Part shown: piece after piece, positions 47,248-56,898 of the stretch
Numbering within the stretch: position 1 is the first letter of the stretch
Layout of the letters: every line of letters starts with the position of its first letter
DNA from: Marinomonas posidonica IVIA-Po-181
GTDB lineage: Bacteria > Pseudomonadota > Gammaproteobacteria > Pseudomonadales > Marinomonadaceae
Length of the DNA stretch: 64,000 bases
NCBI RefSeq assembly: GCF_000214215.1
Contig: NC_015559.1
Span: 2,963,001-3,027,000 of the forward strand
Direction of reading: 5' to 3'
Made by a program: the position numbers and the translations under genes
The notes under the pieces: model-generated
The model's input: only the letters and a program-made list of their open reading frames with translations
Databases searched by the model: none
Told to the model about the DNA's origin: nothing

Positions 47248-47426
47248 GTTTCCTGGGTTGTACGTAGCGGCTTAACGCCCTTGAGCCTATGAGTAATACC
47301 CCGGAAAAGGCCTGTTGGTTTGGTGTGCATGTCCGTGCGTCGGAAAGCCTAAAGAGTCACAGCTTTTTCCACCTTGAACCACTGGGTTCAAGGCCAATAG
47401 TCGAAACGGCAACTTGGGAAACCCTT
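47248..47426 (+). ncRNA. ssrS: 6S RNA
   Basis: This stretch of about 180 bases lies in the classic zapA-ssrS-fau position and matches 6S RNA in sequence and fold. The ends pair (TTTCCTGGGTTG with CAACTTGGGAAA). Recognisable segments are CCTTGAGCC, GGTGTGCATG, GGAAAGCCTAA and CACCTTGAACCACTGGGTTC. The RNA mimics an open promoter and sequesters the sigma-70 holoenzyme in stationary phase. A TATACT -10 box at 47236-47241 suggests a start near 47248. An open frame beginning inside it is not used as a start. Confidence 0.93.
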
Positions 47427-47429
47427 TTC

Positions 47430-48005
47430 ATGACACACCCACAACTCGATCGTCAAAGCCTACGAAAAACCTTACGTCATGCCAGACGTCAGCTCTCTGA
47501 ACAAGAGCAACAACAAGCAGCAGAGCAACTACTTGAACAAACACTTCACTCTCAATGGCTAGAGAATGTAGATCATGTCGCCCTGTATCTAGCTAACGAT
47601 GGTGAAATATCCCCACACCTTATCAGCCAATATTGCTGGCAACACAAAATCAAAACCTACTTACCTGTTGTTAAAGGCGAGACGCTTCGCTTTGCGCTTT
47701 ATGACCACACGACACAATGGCATAACAATCAATTTGGCATTGCCGAACCCATAACCGAAAAACACCATGCCCAAGGCTCTCTCGACATTGTCTTTATGCC
47801 TTTGGTTGGCTTCGATCAATATGGTGGGAGATTAGGGATGGGAGGCGGTTTCTATGATAAAAGCTTTGCTAACAAGGGCGTCAAACAAAACCCATTATTA
47901 ATTGGTTTAGCACATGATTGCCAGCAAGTTGAACAGCTTCCAATAGAACCTTGGGATGTTCCGTTGCAAGCCATACTCAGCCCAAGTCAGATTATTCAAT
48001 TCTGA
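47430..48005 (+). CDS. fau: 5-formyltetrahydrofolate cyclo-ligase
   Basis: I chose ATG at 47430 (MTHPQLDRQSLRKTLRHARRQL), giving 191 residues; a longer frame would extend into 6S RNA. The enzyme converts 5-formyl-THF to 5,10-methenyl-THF with ATP. The family motif DQYGGRLGMGGGFYDKSF is intact. It is probably co-transcribed with 6S RNA, as ygfA is in E. coli. Confidence 0.92.
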   Translation: MTHPQLDRQSLRKTLRHARRQLSEQEQQQAAEQLLEQTLHSQWLENVDHVALYLANDGEISPHLISQYCWQHKIKTYLPVVKGETLRFALYDHTTQWHNNQFGIAEPITEKHHAQGSLDIVFMPLVGFDQYGGRLGMGGGFYDKSFANKGVKQNPLLIGLAHDCQQVEQLPIEPWDVPLQAILSPSQIIQF

Positions 48006-48018
48006 TTAATCACACTGT

Positions 48019-49380
48019 CTAAAACGCAAAACCATAAGCAAGAGACAGGTATAAGCTTCGTGGAATGCTTTCTCCACTTACTTTTTCCAGGCTATAAGCT
48101 AAATCAAAATCCAACCGACGGAATAATGTCGTTCCCATTGTCATGTAACTCAACTTACTACCTGATTCATTTTTCCTATAACCCAAACGAATTCCAGGAA
48201 AAAAAAGATTGCCGCTAAAATAAGACAAGGACACGGTATTCCACTGATGTCTATCTCCTACTGGATCAGCTACAGAATTCACATCATGTGATGCCGCAAG
48301 GGACCAATTCTGATTAGTCGACATAATTGCCGCATCTACTGTCAACTGAGCTTTCATTTTATAGGTTTCATTAAGACTGAGCTGACCATTATTTGACAGC
48401 CTCCCAATAGCATTACAGTTAGATAAGGAAGACCCTGATAAGCCTTCACAATTTCCAATTTCGTCAAAATCGAACTCTGGCTCATTAAGGCTTTTAACCG
48501 TGGCTCCTAACTGATAATTTTTTGCTGTCCAGATCGCTCCCAAGTCTATACTTACATTGGATTGGGCGTTTTTCCGACTCATAAAGAAATCATCAAAAGA
48601 ATCAGAACTATCTTCATCACTACTTACCAGAACGACCTCTTGCCCCAATCCCATACTATGAAAATTCAATTTTCCACCCAAAATTAGAGCACCACTAACA
48701 GGTCGACCTAGCGCTTGACTATAACCAATACCAAAACGATAGTCCGTTACTTTCTTCACATGAACAGCAGTGTCAGTAGCAAGATCCACTTCCTCACCAG
48801 ACACTGCAAGGCCAATATCATCAGCCAATATCCCAACACGATTAACAAAGGAAGCATCAGCGTCTATTGTAAAAGCTCCGCGGTTGTTGGTTTTATAAAT
48901 AATGGGGGTAAACGGAGCATGCACAGAACCAGAAAATTTAACGTAAGCGGACTCACCAATATTACTCAAAACACGGTTCGCCTGCGCAATAGCTCTAGAC
49001 ACTTCATTGTCACTATTAAGAAGAGCTTCTGCAATTTCAGCATCCGTTGAACTGCTACTCAAACCTAAGGCTGATAGCTCAGAAGCACTCAAACTCGTAA
49101 AAGCGTCACTATAATCTTCGTCAAACACCTCTTCTAAATCTTCAACTTGGTCCTCAAGGTCTTTTACATCCCCCATTTCAAAGCCTAAATTCAATGGCCC
49201 TAAAAAGCCTGCACGAAAACTTGAGATATTTGTCATCAAATAGGGCGCTGCAGGATTATATGAAGACGTTATCAATGACTGGCGGTTAGCATAACTTCCC
49301 AGTACCGTATTCGTTCCAGTTGGATATGAAGCTATTACTCCTGTACTAATTATCCCCATAAACAACAATAGATAACGCAT
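48019..49380 (-). CDS. Outer-membrane beta-barrel protein, TraF_2-like (paralogue 1)
   Basis: I chose ATG at 49380; the product is 453 residues and starts with a signal peptide (MRYLLLFMGIISTGVIAS). After it come NPAAPYLM, GPLNLGFEMGDVKDLEDQ, and many alternating hydrophobic strands ending LYLSLAYGFAF, with the terminal aromatic residue of an outer-membrane barrel. It resembles the TraF_2 family (PF13729), named after a plasmid transfer gene, but nothing here suggests conjugation. A paralogue lies 89 bases upstream on the same strand. An acidic linker (DSSDSFDD) lies between strands. Function is unknown. Confidence 0.65.
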   Translation of the reverse strand: MRYLLLFMGIISTGVIASYPTGTNTVLGSYANRQSLITSSYNPAAPYLMTNISSFRAGFLGPLNLGFEMGDVKDLEDQVEDLEEVFDEDYSDAFTSLSASELSALGLSSSSTDAEIAEALLNSDNEVSRAIAQANRVLSNIGESAYVKFSGSVHAPFTPIIYKTNNRGAFTIDADASFVNRVGILADDIGLAVSGEEVDLATDTAVHVKKVTDYRFGIGYSQALGRPVSGALILGGKLNFHSMGLGQEVVLVSSDEDSSDSFDDFFMSRKNAQSNVSIDLGAIWTAKNYQLGATVKSLNEPEFDFDEIGNCEGLSGSSLSNCNAIGRLSNNGQLSLNETYKMKAQLTVDAAIMSTNQNWSLAASHDVNSVADPVGDRHQWNTVSLSYFSGNLFFPGIRLGYRKNESGSKLSYMTMGTTLFRRLDFDLAYSLEKVSGESIPRSLYLSLAYGFAF

Positions 49381-49413
49381 TAACAAATCATCCACTTATA
49401 AGTTTTTACTTTG

Positions 49414-49453
49414 AAAAAAAAACCGAGAGCCTAAAAGGCTATCGGCTTTTTTT
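49414..49453 (-). terminator. Terminator between the two barrel paralogues
   Basis: On the minus strand GCCGATAGCC and GGCTCTCGGT form a stem with one mismatch and a TTTTA loop, followed by a T-run. It separates the upstream paralogue from the downstream one. Confidence 0.85.
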
Positions 49454-49469
49454 GAAAAAACTTTACTGT

Positions 49470-50756
49470 TTAGAATGCAGTATCATAGCCTAATGCAAAA
49501 TAAACACCGCGTGGTATTTCATCACCGTCTTCGTCTTCTACCGTTTCCAACGCAACAGCGACATCCAAATTCAAACGCTTCAGAATAGTCAGACCAGCCG
49601 TTGCATAACTCAGCTCTGTTCCAGCCATATTCTGGCGGTAACCTACTCGTAATCCAGGTAAGAAGTGGGAATCACCATAGTAGGACAAAGAAGCCGCTGC
49701 CCATTGATACTCATCCCCGACAGCATCTTCAACAGAGTTAGTATCGTAAGACATACCTAAGCTAATTTGCTTACCTGAAGTTGATACAGCAAAATCCACC
49801 GTGGTTTGCATTTCCATCACATATTTACTACCAGAAACATCAAGCTTTCCCGCATTAGACAAACTCTGCGCTGAACTACAACTAGAAGAACTACATGACG
49901 TATCAATCGACACACCATCAAATTCTGGCTCATTAACATTGGCTAATGTTAAACCTAACTGGTAATTATGCGATACCCAAACGGCCCCAAGATCAATACC
50001 CACCCCAGACGATTCAACAGCATCATCGTCTATAGAATCCGAAATTGCATCGTCTGCATCAACATCGTCGTCATCTAAAGAAACCAGAGCCTGACCGAGT
50101 GAAATATTGTGTAGAGTCGCTTTCACCCCACCCACTAACATACCATGAGAATTTTCCCACACAGATTGGCTATAACCCAATCCGATACCCAAATCCACTG
50201 CAGTTTGGGCTTGAAATGATGCATCCGTCTCTATTTCAAAAGTAGATGTATTTGCTGTTACATCACTCGATAATACATTGGCTTTTGCTACTGCTGATAC
50301 ACTAGCATCCAACATAAATGCGCCATTATTTTTTGTTTTGTAAATGACCGGCATTAATGGCACTTGAATGCTCGCGGCAGTTTTGACATAAGCGGTCTCA
50401 GCAATATCATCAAGAATGTCTTCAATGTCATCAGTCGCACTATTGACCTGATTCACACTGGTATAAGTTGCATCTAGAATGTCTTCTATTTCTTCTGTAC
50501 GATCATCCAAATCGCTGACATCACCCATTTCCACACCGATACTCAGTGGGCCTAGGATACCAAAACGAAAATTGTCATCATCTTGTTCATTCACCATCAA
50601 AAATGGTGCCGCCGGGTTTGCCAATGCCGTCGCCAAGGCTCGCTTGTTAGGTGAGCCGCTTAAAGTGAAGCTAGAACCAATGGGCTGGTTAACTGGCATG
50701 GCCGCCATAGCGGCGGTGCTTAATAAGCTCGTGGTAAGAACAAGAAACTTTTTCAT
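49470..50756 (-). CDS. Outer-membrane beta-barrel protein, TraF_2-like (paralogue 2)
   Basis: The 428-residue protein has a signal peptide (KKFLVLTTSLLSTAAMAA) and the same order of segments as its neighbour at 48019: NPAAPFLMVN, GPLSIGVEMGDVSDLDD, GVGIDLGAVWVSHNYQLG, NVNEPEFD, DAVGDEYQW, LPGLRVGYRQN, and a C-terminal strand ending LGYDTAF. An acidic repeat-like stretch (DDDDVDADDAISDSIDDD) sits in a loop. The terminator after it suggests the two genes are transcribed separately, although they arose by tandem duplication. The function of this branch is unknown. Confidence 0.65.
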   Translation of the reverse strand: MKKFLVLTTSLLSTAAMAAMPVNQPIGSSFTLSGSPNKRALATALANPAAPFLMVNEQDDDNFRFGILGPLSIGVEMGDVSDLDDRTEEIEDILDATYTSVNQVNSATDDIEDILDDIAETAYVKTAASIQVPLMPVIYKTKNNGAFMLDASVSAVAKANVLSSDVTANTSTFEIETDASFQAQTAVDLGIGLGYSQSVWENSHGMLVGGVKATLHNISLGQALVSLDDDDVDADDAISDSIDDDAVESSGVGIDLGAVWVSHNYQLGLTLANVNEPEFDGVSIDTSCSSSSCSSAQSLSNAGKLDVSGSKYVMEMQTTVDFAVSTSGKQISLGMSYDTNSVEDAVGDEYQWAAASLSYYGDSHFLPGLRVGYRQNMAGTELSYATAGLTILKRLNLDVAVALETVEDEDGDEIPRGVYFALGYDTAF

Positions 50757-51081
50757 AATCGAACCCTTTCTATATCAAATAAGTAACACAGACTAGACGG
50801 ACATTAGTAAGAAAGTATTACATTTTAAGGAAATGTGAAGCAATATTTTACACTTTCTATACAAAAAGAGCATTTTTTAAGCAAATCCACTAAGAAATAC
50901 ATATAAGTTATGCAATCAGAAAATGACAAGGTGCTTCCTTCAAGAGACAAATAAATTATAGAAGGAATTGGCTTTGTTAATTTAAGACGGTCCGTCAAAA
51001 ACATGCTGCGATTAGACGACACCGTCAAGAAGATTAGTAAAGGGAACTCTTAAGGTCGATCCCTTCGACCGATTTAGAGGT
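50757..51081. other. Intergenic region between kdsB and the barrel gene
   Basis: No gene is seen in these 325 bases. Close to kdsB there is a short perfect stem, GGTCGA (51054-51059) with TCGACC (51065-51070), which may end the kds transcript. The rest is AT-rich and should hold the promoter of the barrel gene at 50756. Confidence 0.45.
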
Positions 51082-51879
51082 TTAAAGGGAGAGTTGATGA
51101 CGTAATTTTTCCAAATCTTCCGGCGTATCCACACCATGAGAAGGCAGACTGTCAGCAATAGCGACTTGCACCTTGATTCCCTGATGCAAAAAGCGCAGCT
51201 GTTCTAATTTTTCCCAACGCTCAAGGGGTGACATGGGCAGTTCAGCGTATTTATTTAATAAGCTCGCTCGATACACATACAAGCCAATGTGACGTAAGAC
51301 GGGTAAGTCGGCAGGTAAAAAACCACTATGATCGTGATCATTAGCCAAACCGTCTCGGTCCCAAGGGATAGGTGCGCGACTAAAATACAATGCCCGTTGC
51401 TGATCATCACAAACCACTTTCACCACATTCGGATTAAGATAATCTTGCATATCATCAATGGCGCACGCTACGGTCGCCATTTCGGCTTCAACATCTTGAT
51501 GCAATGCTTGCACACTGGCATGAATCAAGGCGACTGGCAGGAAAGGCTCATCTCCCTGCACATTGACAATGATCTCATCACCAGACCAAGCCATTTTTTT
51601 AGCAACTTCCGCCAAGCGCTCCGTACCGTTCTCATGATCATCACGGGTCATCACAACGTTCGCTCCGAACTCTTGTGCGGCACAATAAATATCCTTGTGA
51701 TCGGTCGCCACAGTCACAGACTGGGCACCTGCTTGTCGTGACAGCTCATGTACCCATTGCAACACAGGCTTTCCACCAAGGTCCGCCATAAGCTTTTGCG
51801 GAAATCGCTGGGAGGCATAGCGAGCTGGAATCACGATGTGAAAGGCTGGTAACCGTGTGTGTAACATTGAATCAGACAT
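51082..51879 (-). CDS. kdsB: 3-deoxy-manno-octulosonate cytidylyltransferase
   Basis: I chose ATG at 51879, overlapping the kdsC stop by eight bases and preceded by CGGAG; the product is 265 residues. It activates KDO with CTP to CMP-KDO for lipopolysaccharide core assembly. The nucleotide-binding start HIVIPARYASQRFPQKLM and VNVQGDEPFLP are characteristic. It is the last gene of the kds cluster. Confidence 0.95.
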   Translation of the reverse strand: MSDSMLHTRLPAFHIVIPARYASQRFPQKLMADLGGKPVLQWVHELSRQAGAQSVTVATDHKDIYCAAQEFGANVVMTRDDHENGTERLAEVAKKMAWSGDEIIVNVQGDEPFLPVALIHASVQALHQDVEAEMATVACAIDDMQDYLNPNVVKVVCDDQQRALYFSRAPIPWDRDGLANDHDHSGFLPADLPVLRHIGLYVYRASLLNKYAELPMSPLERWEKLEQLRFLHQGIKVQVAIADSLPSHGVDTPEDLEKLRHQLSL

Positions 51880-52459
51880 GACGTTCAAACTCCGGTTGCT
51901 TTGCCAGTTCATAGGCTTCTTCTAATGGCATACGGGACGCCAAAATCAGATCCGCCACCTCCCTTGCCACTCCCTGTCCTGCCGACTTGGATAAAATCAA
52001 CGGACAATGGCGTAACAACAAAGTATGTGCATCAGCAGGACACATAGCCAGACCAACACTCGGCATCACCTGTAAATCAATCACATCGTCACCCACATAG
52101 GCGATTTGAGAGGCGGGCATTGGCAACTTTGTGGTTAAGTCAGCAAAGGCCGCAGCCTTGTTATGACAACCAGGGTAGAAATGCTCAACGTTTAACTCTT
52201 TCATACGTTGATGCAATGCAGGAGAATCTTTTGCCGTAATCACCGCCACGCTCACTCCCCATTTAGGCAAGAGTTTCATCGCGACGCCGTCTTTGACGTT
52301 AAAACGCTTAATGGTCTCGCCCTGCTCTGTGTAAAGCAAGCCACCATCGGTCAACACGCCATCCACGTCGAACACCACCAACTTTAAGCTCTGCAGTTGA
52401 TGCAATAACTGTGGTTGTTCTGACAACATAGGATAGGAAGCAAGGAACGCAGCATCCAT
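51872..52459 (-). CDS. kdsC: 3-deoxy-D-manno-octulosonate 8-phosphate phosphatase
   Basis: The 195-residue HAD-family phosphatase removes the phosphate from KDO-8-phosphate. The catalytic motif is VVFDVDGVLTDGG; VAVITAKDSP and AYVGDDVIDLQVM carry the later HAD motifs. It starts three bases after the kdsA stop. Confidence 0.93.
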   Translation of the reverse strand: MDAAFLASYPMLSEQPQLLHQLQSLKLVVFDVDGVLTDGGLLYTEQGETIKRFNVKDGVAMKLLPKWGVSVAVITAKDSPALHQRMKELNVEHFYPGCHNKAAAFADLTTKLPMPASQIAYVGDDVIDLQVMPSVGLAMCPADAHTLLLRHCPLILSKSAGQGVAREVADLILASRMPLEEAYELAKQPEFERHV

Positions 52460-52462
52460 AAG

Positions 52463-53356
<894 letters not shown>

Positions 53357-54331
53357 TTAGCGATCGTAAATTTCTAAAATGCCGGATACTTTTTGGTCAT
53401 CATTCACCACCACCAAAAGGGTTATTTTATCTCTCAGCATTTGCTCTTCCGCTTCGACAATCATGACATTTTCATTAATGGTCTTAGGATTTAAAGTCAT
53501 AAGATCAGCGATGTTTTTGTGCATCATACCGTCACTGTCTTTTAACATGGCACGACGTAAGTCACCGTCAGTAAAGATGCCCAGTAACGTATCTTCTTGC
53601 TGCACCAACACCACCCCTTTTCGACCTTGAGTCATGACGGAAATAGCGTCTTTCAAATTGGTACTCGGTGAACAAACAGGCAAGCCTTGTTTGTGCATGA
53701 TGTCTTTTACTCTTGTCAGCAATTTACGACCTAAACTGCCTCCGGGGTGAAAACGTGCGAAGTCATGTGGTTGAAAAGCGCGGCATTCCATTAAAGCCAC
53801 CGCCAAAGCATCGCCCATGGCGGTGGTCATCGTTGTAGAGGTAGTCGGTGCTAAGTTATTTGGGCAAGTTTCACGGTCAACCGAAATGTCTAAAACACAA
53901 TCACAGTGCTTAGCTAACGTGGAATCCATATTGCCAACCAAAGCGATACTTGGATTGCCAAAACTCTGCAAAGAAGGAAGTAGTCGCATCAGCTCTTCGG
54001 TTTCACCGGAATAACTGATCAATATCAACGTATCTTCCGCTTGAATCATCCCTAAATCCCCGTGAAATGCTTCACCTGGGTGTAAAAAGAAACTCGGTGT
54101 TCCCGTAGAGGCTAAAGTAGCAGCAATTTTTTTACCAATCAGCCCCGACTTCCCCATACCACAAATAATCGTTCGGCCTTTGCTGTCTAATATCATTCGC
54201 ACAGCTTTGGCAAACTCCTCTGTCACTTGACTGGCAAGATTGGCAAGGGCTTGAGCTTGAGTTGAAAGGGTTCGCTGAGCACTGGCGATCAATGCATCCG
54301 TATCCGTATTCAAAGACGTTGGGGCACTCAT
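53357..54331 (-). CDS. kdsD: D-arabinose 5-phosphate isomerase
   Basis: The 324-residue protein has an N-terminal SIS domain (GMGKSGLIGKKIAATLASTG; HGDLGMI; SYSGETEELMRL) and two C-terminal CBS domains. It isomerises ribulose-5-phosphate to arabinose-5-phosphate, the first step of KDO synthesis. It is the first gene of a kdsD-A-C-B cluster that holds the whole pathway. Confidence 0.95.
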   Translation of the reverse strand: MSAPTSLNTDTDALIASAQRTLSTQAQALANLASQVTEEFAKAVRMILDSKGRTIICGMGKSGLIGKKIAATLASTGTPSFFLHPGEAFHGDLGMIQAEDTLILISYSGETEELMRLLPSLQSFGNPSIALVGNMDSTLAKHCDCVLDISVDRETCPNNLAPTTSTTMTTAMGDALAVALMECRAFQPHDFARFHPGGSLGRKLLTRVKDIMHKQGLPVCSPSTNLKDAISVMTQGRKGVVLVQQEDTLLGIFTDGDLRRAMLKDSDGMMHKNIADLMTLNPKTINENVMIVEAEEQMLRDKITLLVVVNDDQKVSGILEIYDR

Positions 54332-54402
54332 ATTTTCTCTCTGCTAAATCAGACGGCTAAAAAAGTGGTGTCATTATACAGAGCGGGAGGGAGGTCGCAT
54401 AC

Positions 54403-54433
54403 AAAAAGAGTGCTCGATCTGAGCACTCTTTCT
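54403..54433. terminator. Terminator of znuA
   Basis: AAAGAGTGCTC pairs with GAGCACTCTTT around five bases. It lies about 40 bases after the znuA stop on the minus strand, with T-rich sequence on that side. Confidence 0.85.
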
Positions 54434-54470
54434 ATTTCACACTATTTCTGCAAGACCTACAAAAATGGCT

Positions 54471-55538
54471 TTACCCTAAGCAGCTCAGGAACTGATCACT
54501 TAGAGAATCTAGAAAACGATAGTAAGCATTCGAATCCAACTTAATCTTGCCACCAAGTGGGTCAAGCGGTGCCGTATTAACATTTGATCCTTCTAACAAG
54601 GCTTTGACAATCGCAGGGCTAAATTGTGGCTCACTGAACACACACTGGACCTTATGTTCTTCAATTTCATGACGCAGCTCGGCCACTTTTTTTGCCCCGG
54701 GCTTGCGTTCAGGACTGACCGTAATTTCACCGGCATGTTGCAAACCATAGTGTCTTTCAAAGTAGCTATAACCATCATGAAAAACAATGTACGGCACTGT
54801 GTTGACCTTGTTCAACGCGGCACGAATTTGCGCATCTTTAGCGGTTAAACCCTGCTCAAACTTTGCCAAGTTAGCTTGATAATAAACAGCATTTTGACCA
54901 TCGATTTCGGATAAACGTTTGGTCACAACTTGCGCTAATATTTTGGCATTATCTGGTGATAACCAAACATGAGGATCCACACCACTGTGGTCGTGACCTT
55001 CATGTCCCTCATGATGCTCATCATCATGATCATGGTCTTCGTGATCGTCATGATCATCGTGATGCTTGTCATGATCATGGCCTTCGTGGTCATCATGGTC
55101 GTCGTGATGCTTGTCATGGTCGTGATCGTCGTGATCATCGTGATGCTTATCATGGTCATGACCTTCGTGGTCGTCGTGACTTTCGTGATCGTCATGGTTT
55201 TCTGCGAAGTTATGCAGCTTCATACCGTTTAAGGCTAACCACTCAATCGAAGAAGCTTCCTTACCAGCATTCTCTAATGGTTTCTCTAAAAAGCGCTCTA
55301 ATGACTCTCCCACCCAAACCACCGTGTCGGCATTGGCGATTTTTCTTAAATCTGAAGGACGCAGAGCAAAATCATGAGGAGAGGCAGAATTGGAAACAAT
55401 CTGTTCAATATCAGCTCGATCACCTGTAATGGCTGCTACCACCATAGAGACAGGTTTAATACTGGTTACAATAACCGGTTTCGCCAACGCCAACGGCGAT
55501 AGAGCCGTCACACCCAAAGTCAGTAAAAGCTTATTCAT
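54471..55538 (-). CDS. znuA: Zinc ABC transporter substrate-binding protein
   Basis: The 355-residue periplasmic receptor has a signal peptide (NKLLLTLGVTALSPLALA) and the cluster A-I fold. Zinc-binding histidines are visible in ASPHDFALRPSDL, GVDPHVWLSPDNA and VFHDGYSYF. A loop of about 70 residues (about 114-184) consists almost only of His, Asp and Glu and is expected to gather zinc. The membrane and ATPase partners znuB and znuC are not in the window. A palindrome-like element just upstream may be a Zur site. Confidence 0.93.
   Translation of the reverse strand: MNKLLLTLGVTALSPLALAKPVIVTSIKPVSMVVAAITGDRADIEQIVSNSASPHDFALRPSDLRKIANADTVVWVGESLERFLEKPLENAGKEASSIEWLALNGMKLHNFAENHDDHESHDDHEGHDHDKHHDDHDDHDHDKHHDDHDDHEGHDHDKHHDDHDDHEDHDHDDEHHEGHEGHDHSGVDPHVWLSPDNAKILAQVVTKRLSEIDGQNAVYYQANLAKFEQGLTAKDAQIRAALNKVNTVPYIVFHDGYSYFERHYGLQHAGEITVSPERKPGAKKVAELRHEIEEHKVQCVFSEPQFSPAIVKALLEGSNVNTAPLDPLGGKIKLDSNAYYRFLDSLSDQFLSCLG
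54985..55200 (-). repeat. Imperfect tandem repeats encoding the ZnuA His-rich loop
   Basis: Units beginning GATGCTT at 55061, 55106 and 55142 are spaced 45 and 36 bases, so the unit encodes 15 or 12 residues (HDHDKHHDDHDDHEG-like). The spacing is always in frame, so copy number can change the loop length without breaking the protein. Confidence 0.75.
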
Positions 55539-55559
55539 TCGTTAAACACCTCAAATAAC

Positions 55560-55572
55560 GTTATAACGTAAC
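55560..55572 (-). promoter_or_regulatory. Candidate Zur site before znuA
   Basis: GTTATAACGTAAC, 22 bases upstream of the znuA start, has imperfect dyad symmetry and resembles the GTTATA-type half-site of Zur boxes. The 75-bp gap to astE is otherwise featureless. Confidence 0.4.
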
Positions 55573-55613
55573 AATACGATATTCGATACCTGTATTCAAG
55601 ATGCATTCTCAGC

Positions 55614-56654
55614 TTATTGAAAATTAAACGCAGACATAGGCTTTGAGCGCACGACTAAGCCAGCACGCTGCCCAACAGGTAATTTGGTATTTGGAAACAC
55701 AATGGCATCCCCTGTTTGCTTAACGATATAACGCTGTTCAAGCGATTCCGCCAGACAAAAATATTGCTTGAAAGGGGTAAAATTTTCCAATTCGTCCGCT
55801 ATATTCAATCGATAGCTGTCATGATCCTTGATCAAACTGTCGAGCACTTCGTATAAGCTCAATGCCGACAAACGACCTTGAGCTAACACCCCTGTTACCA
55901 GCAACACAACCAAAGACTGCTTCATGAGCGCGAAGGAGGACAAATCATTTTCACCAAACACACGAACCTTGCCCAATTCTATGGTGAAAGCCTGCGCGCT
56001 ATGCTGTGCAAAGCTGTGATAAGAAAAAGTGGTCGTTGGCTGATGAGAAAACAACACAGCTTCAATGCCACAAGCCGCCAAAAAAGCCAACTGCTGTTGC
56101 TGATAGGTCTCCTCTGGCACAAATGGGTGTACGGCAAACTTTTCATAAATCGAACCACGTATGGCTGTATGGAGGTCATAATGTAATCTTTGCGCACCAA
56201 CGCCCTCAACCGCTTCAAAAAAAGTCTTAACCGATGACTCTAACTGTTGCGCCCGTTGTATTTCGTACCCTTGCTGTGATTGCCATGAACCACAGAACAA
56301 ACGATTTAAATTCACATCGCAGAACAAACGATTTAAATTCACATCGCAGAAACGCTGAGCTTTTACCGCCGATCGAGGATTACCAATGATAAACAACAGA
56401 CGAATGCCTAAGACTAAGTCCCCCACTAAAATAGACTTAACCAAGCCATTCACTAATTCGATCGGACCAGTTTCATTGCCATGAATGCCAACGGATAATA
56501 CTAGACTGACCTTGCTTTGCTGTTTTTCGGGTTCTAGGCACAGGATACCAGCTCCTTCGATACGAGCATGGCCAGAAGGAAAAACAAAATCAAAAACGTC
56601 ATTTCGTTCGGGATACGCTAAGGTATAAGCCAAAAAATCATTGTTCGCTATCAT
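55614..56654 (-). CDS. astE: Succinylglutamate desuccinylase with an internal duplication
   Basis: The 346-residue zinc enzyme hydrolyses N-succinylglutamate to succinate and glutamate, the last step of the arginine succinyltransferase pathway. The metal ligands are in GIHGNETGPIEL and HYDLHTAIRG, and the catalytic glutamate is in FTIELGKV. The region that should read once as DVNLNRLF is present twice in succession because of a perfect 27-bp duplication, adding nine residues at about 103-120. It is the only ast gene here. Whether the enzyme stays active is open. Confidence 0.88.
   Translation of the reverse strand: MIANNDFLAYTLAYPERNDVFDFVFPSGHARIEGAGILCLEPEKQQSKVSLVLSVGIHGNETGPIELVNGLVKSILVGDLVLGIRLLFIIGNPRSAVKAQRFCDVNLNRLFCDVNLNRLFCGSWQSQQGYEIQRAQQLESSVKTFFEAVEGVGAQRLHYDLHTAIRGSIYEKFAVHPFVPEETYQQQQLAFLAACGIEAVLFSHQPTTTFSYHSFAQHSAQAFTIELGKVRVFGENDLSSFALMKQSLVVLLVTGVLAQGRLSALSLYEVLDSLIKDHDSYRLNIADELENFTPFKQYFCLAESLEQRYIVKQTGDAIVFPNTKLPVGQRAGLVVRSKPMSAFNFQ
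56294..56347. repeat. Perfect 27-bp tandem duplication inside astE
   Basis: Two identical 27-bp units lie at 56294-56320 and 56321-56347. The duplication is in frame and repeats nine residues of the conserved NLNRLF motif. Confidence 0.95.
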
Positions 56655-56898
56655 ACAGCTCCCATTTTACTCATCTTCTCACTCTCTATCTTTATCGACA
56701 TGCGCCACTCACTCAATGCCTTTCTAACGAAACACATCTCTTACCAGGTACTTTACAGCCCCCATATACAAGAACATGATACGGATAAATCACCAAAATG
56801 AGCATCGCACATCAGTGTTCGCCGAAAATACATAATATTAAGTCGCATTTATTAAACATGACTTCCATAAAGCCCATTTCATCACATCAGAACCCTAG

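Noticed and set aside
47289-47429. N-terminal extension of the fau reading frame into the 6S RNA region
   Set aside because: The extension codes across conserved 6S RNA stems and has no ribosome-binding site; the start at 47430 gives the normal family length.
49470-50756. Conjugative transfer locus suggested by TraF-like names
   Set aside because: No other transfer, relaxase or pilus genes are present; the resemblance is to a broad outer-membrane barrel family.
54985-55200. Possible CRISPR-like array
   Set aside because: The repeats are in-frame coding units of a His-rich protein loop with no unique spacers of constant length.
54956-55429. Long open frames opposite the ZnuA His-rich region
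   Set aside because: They arise from the biased CAT/CAC/GAT codons on the coding strand and have no plausible start or product.
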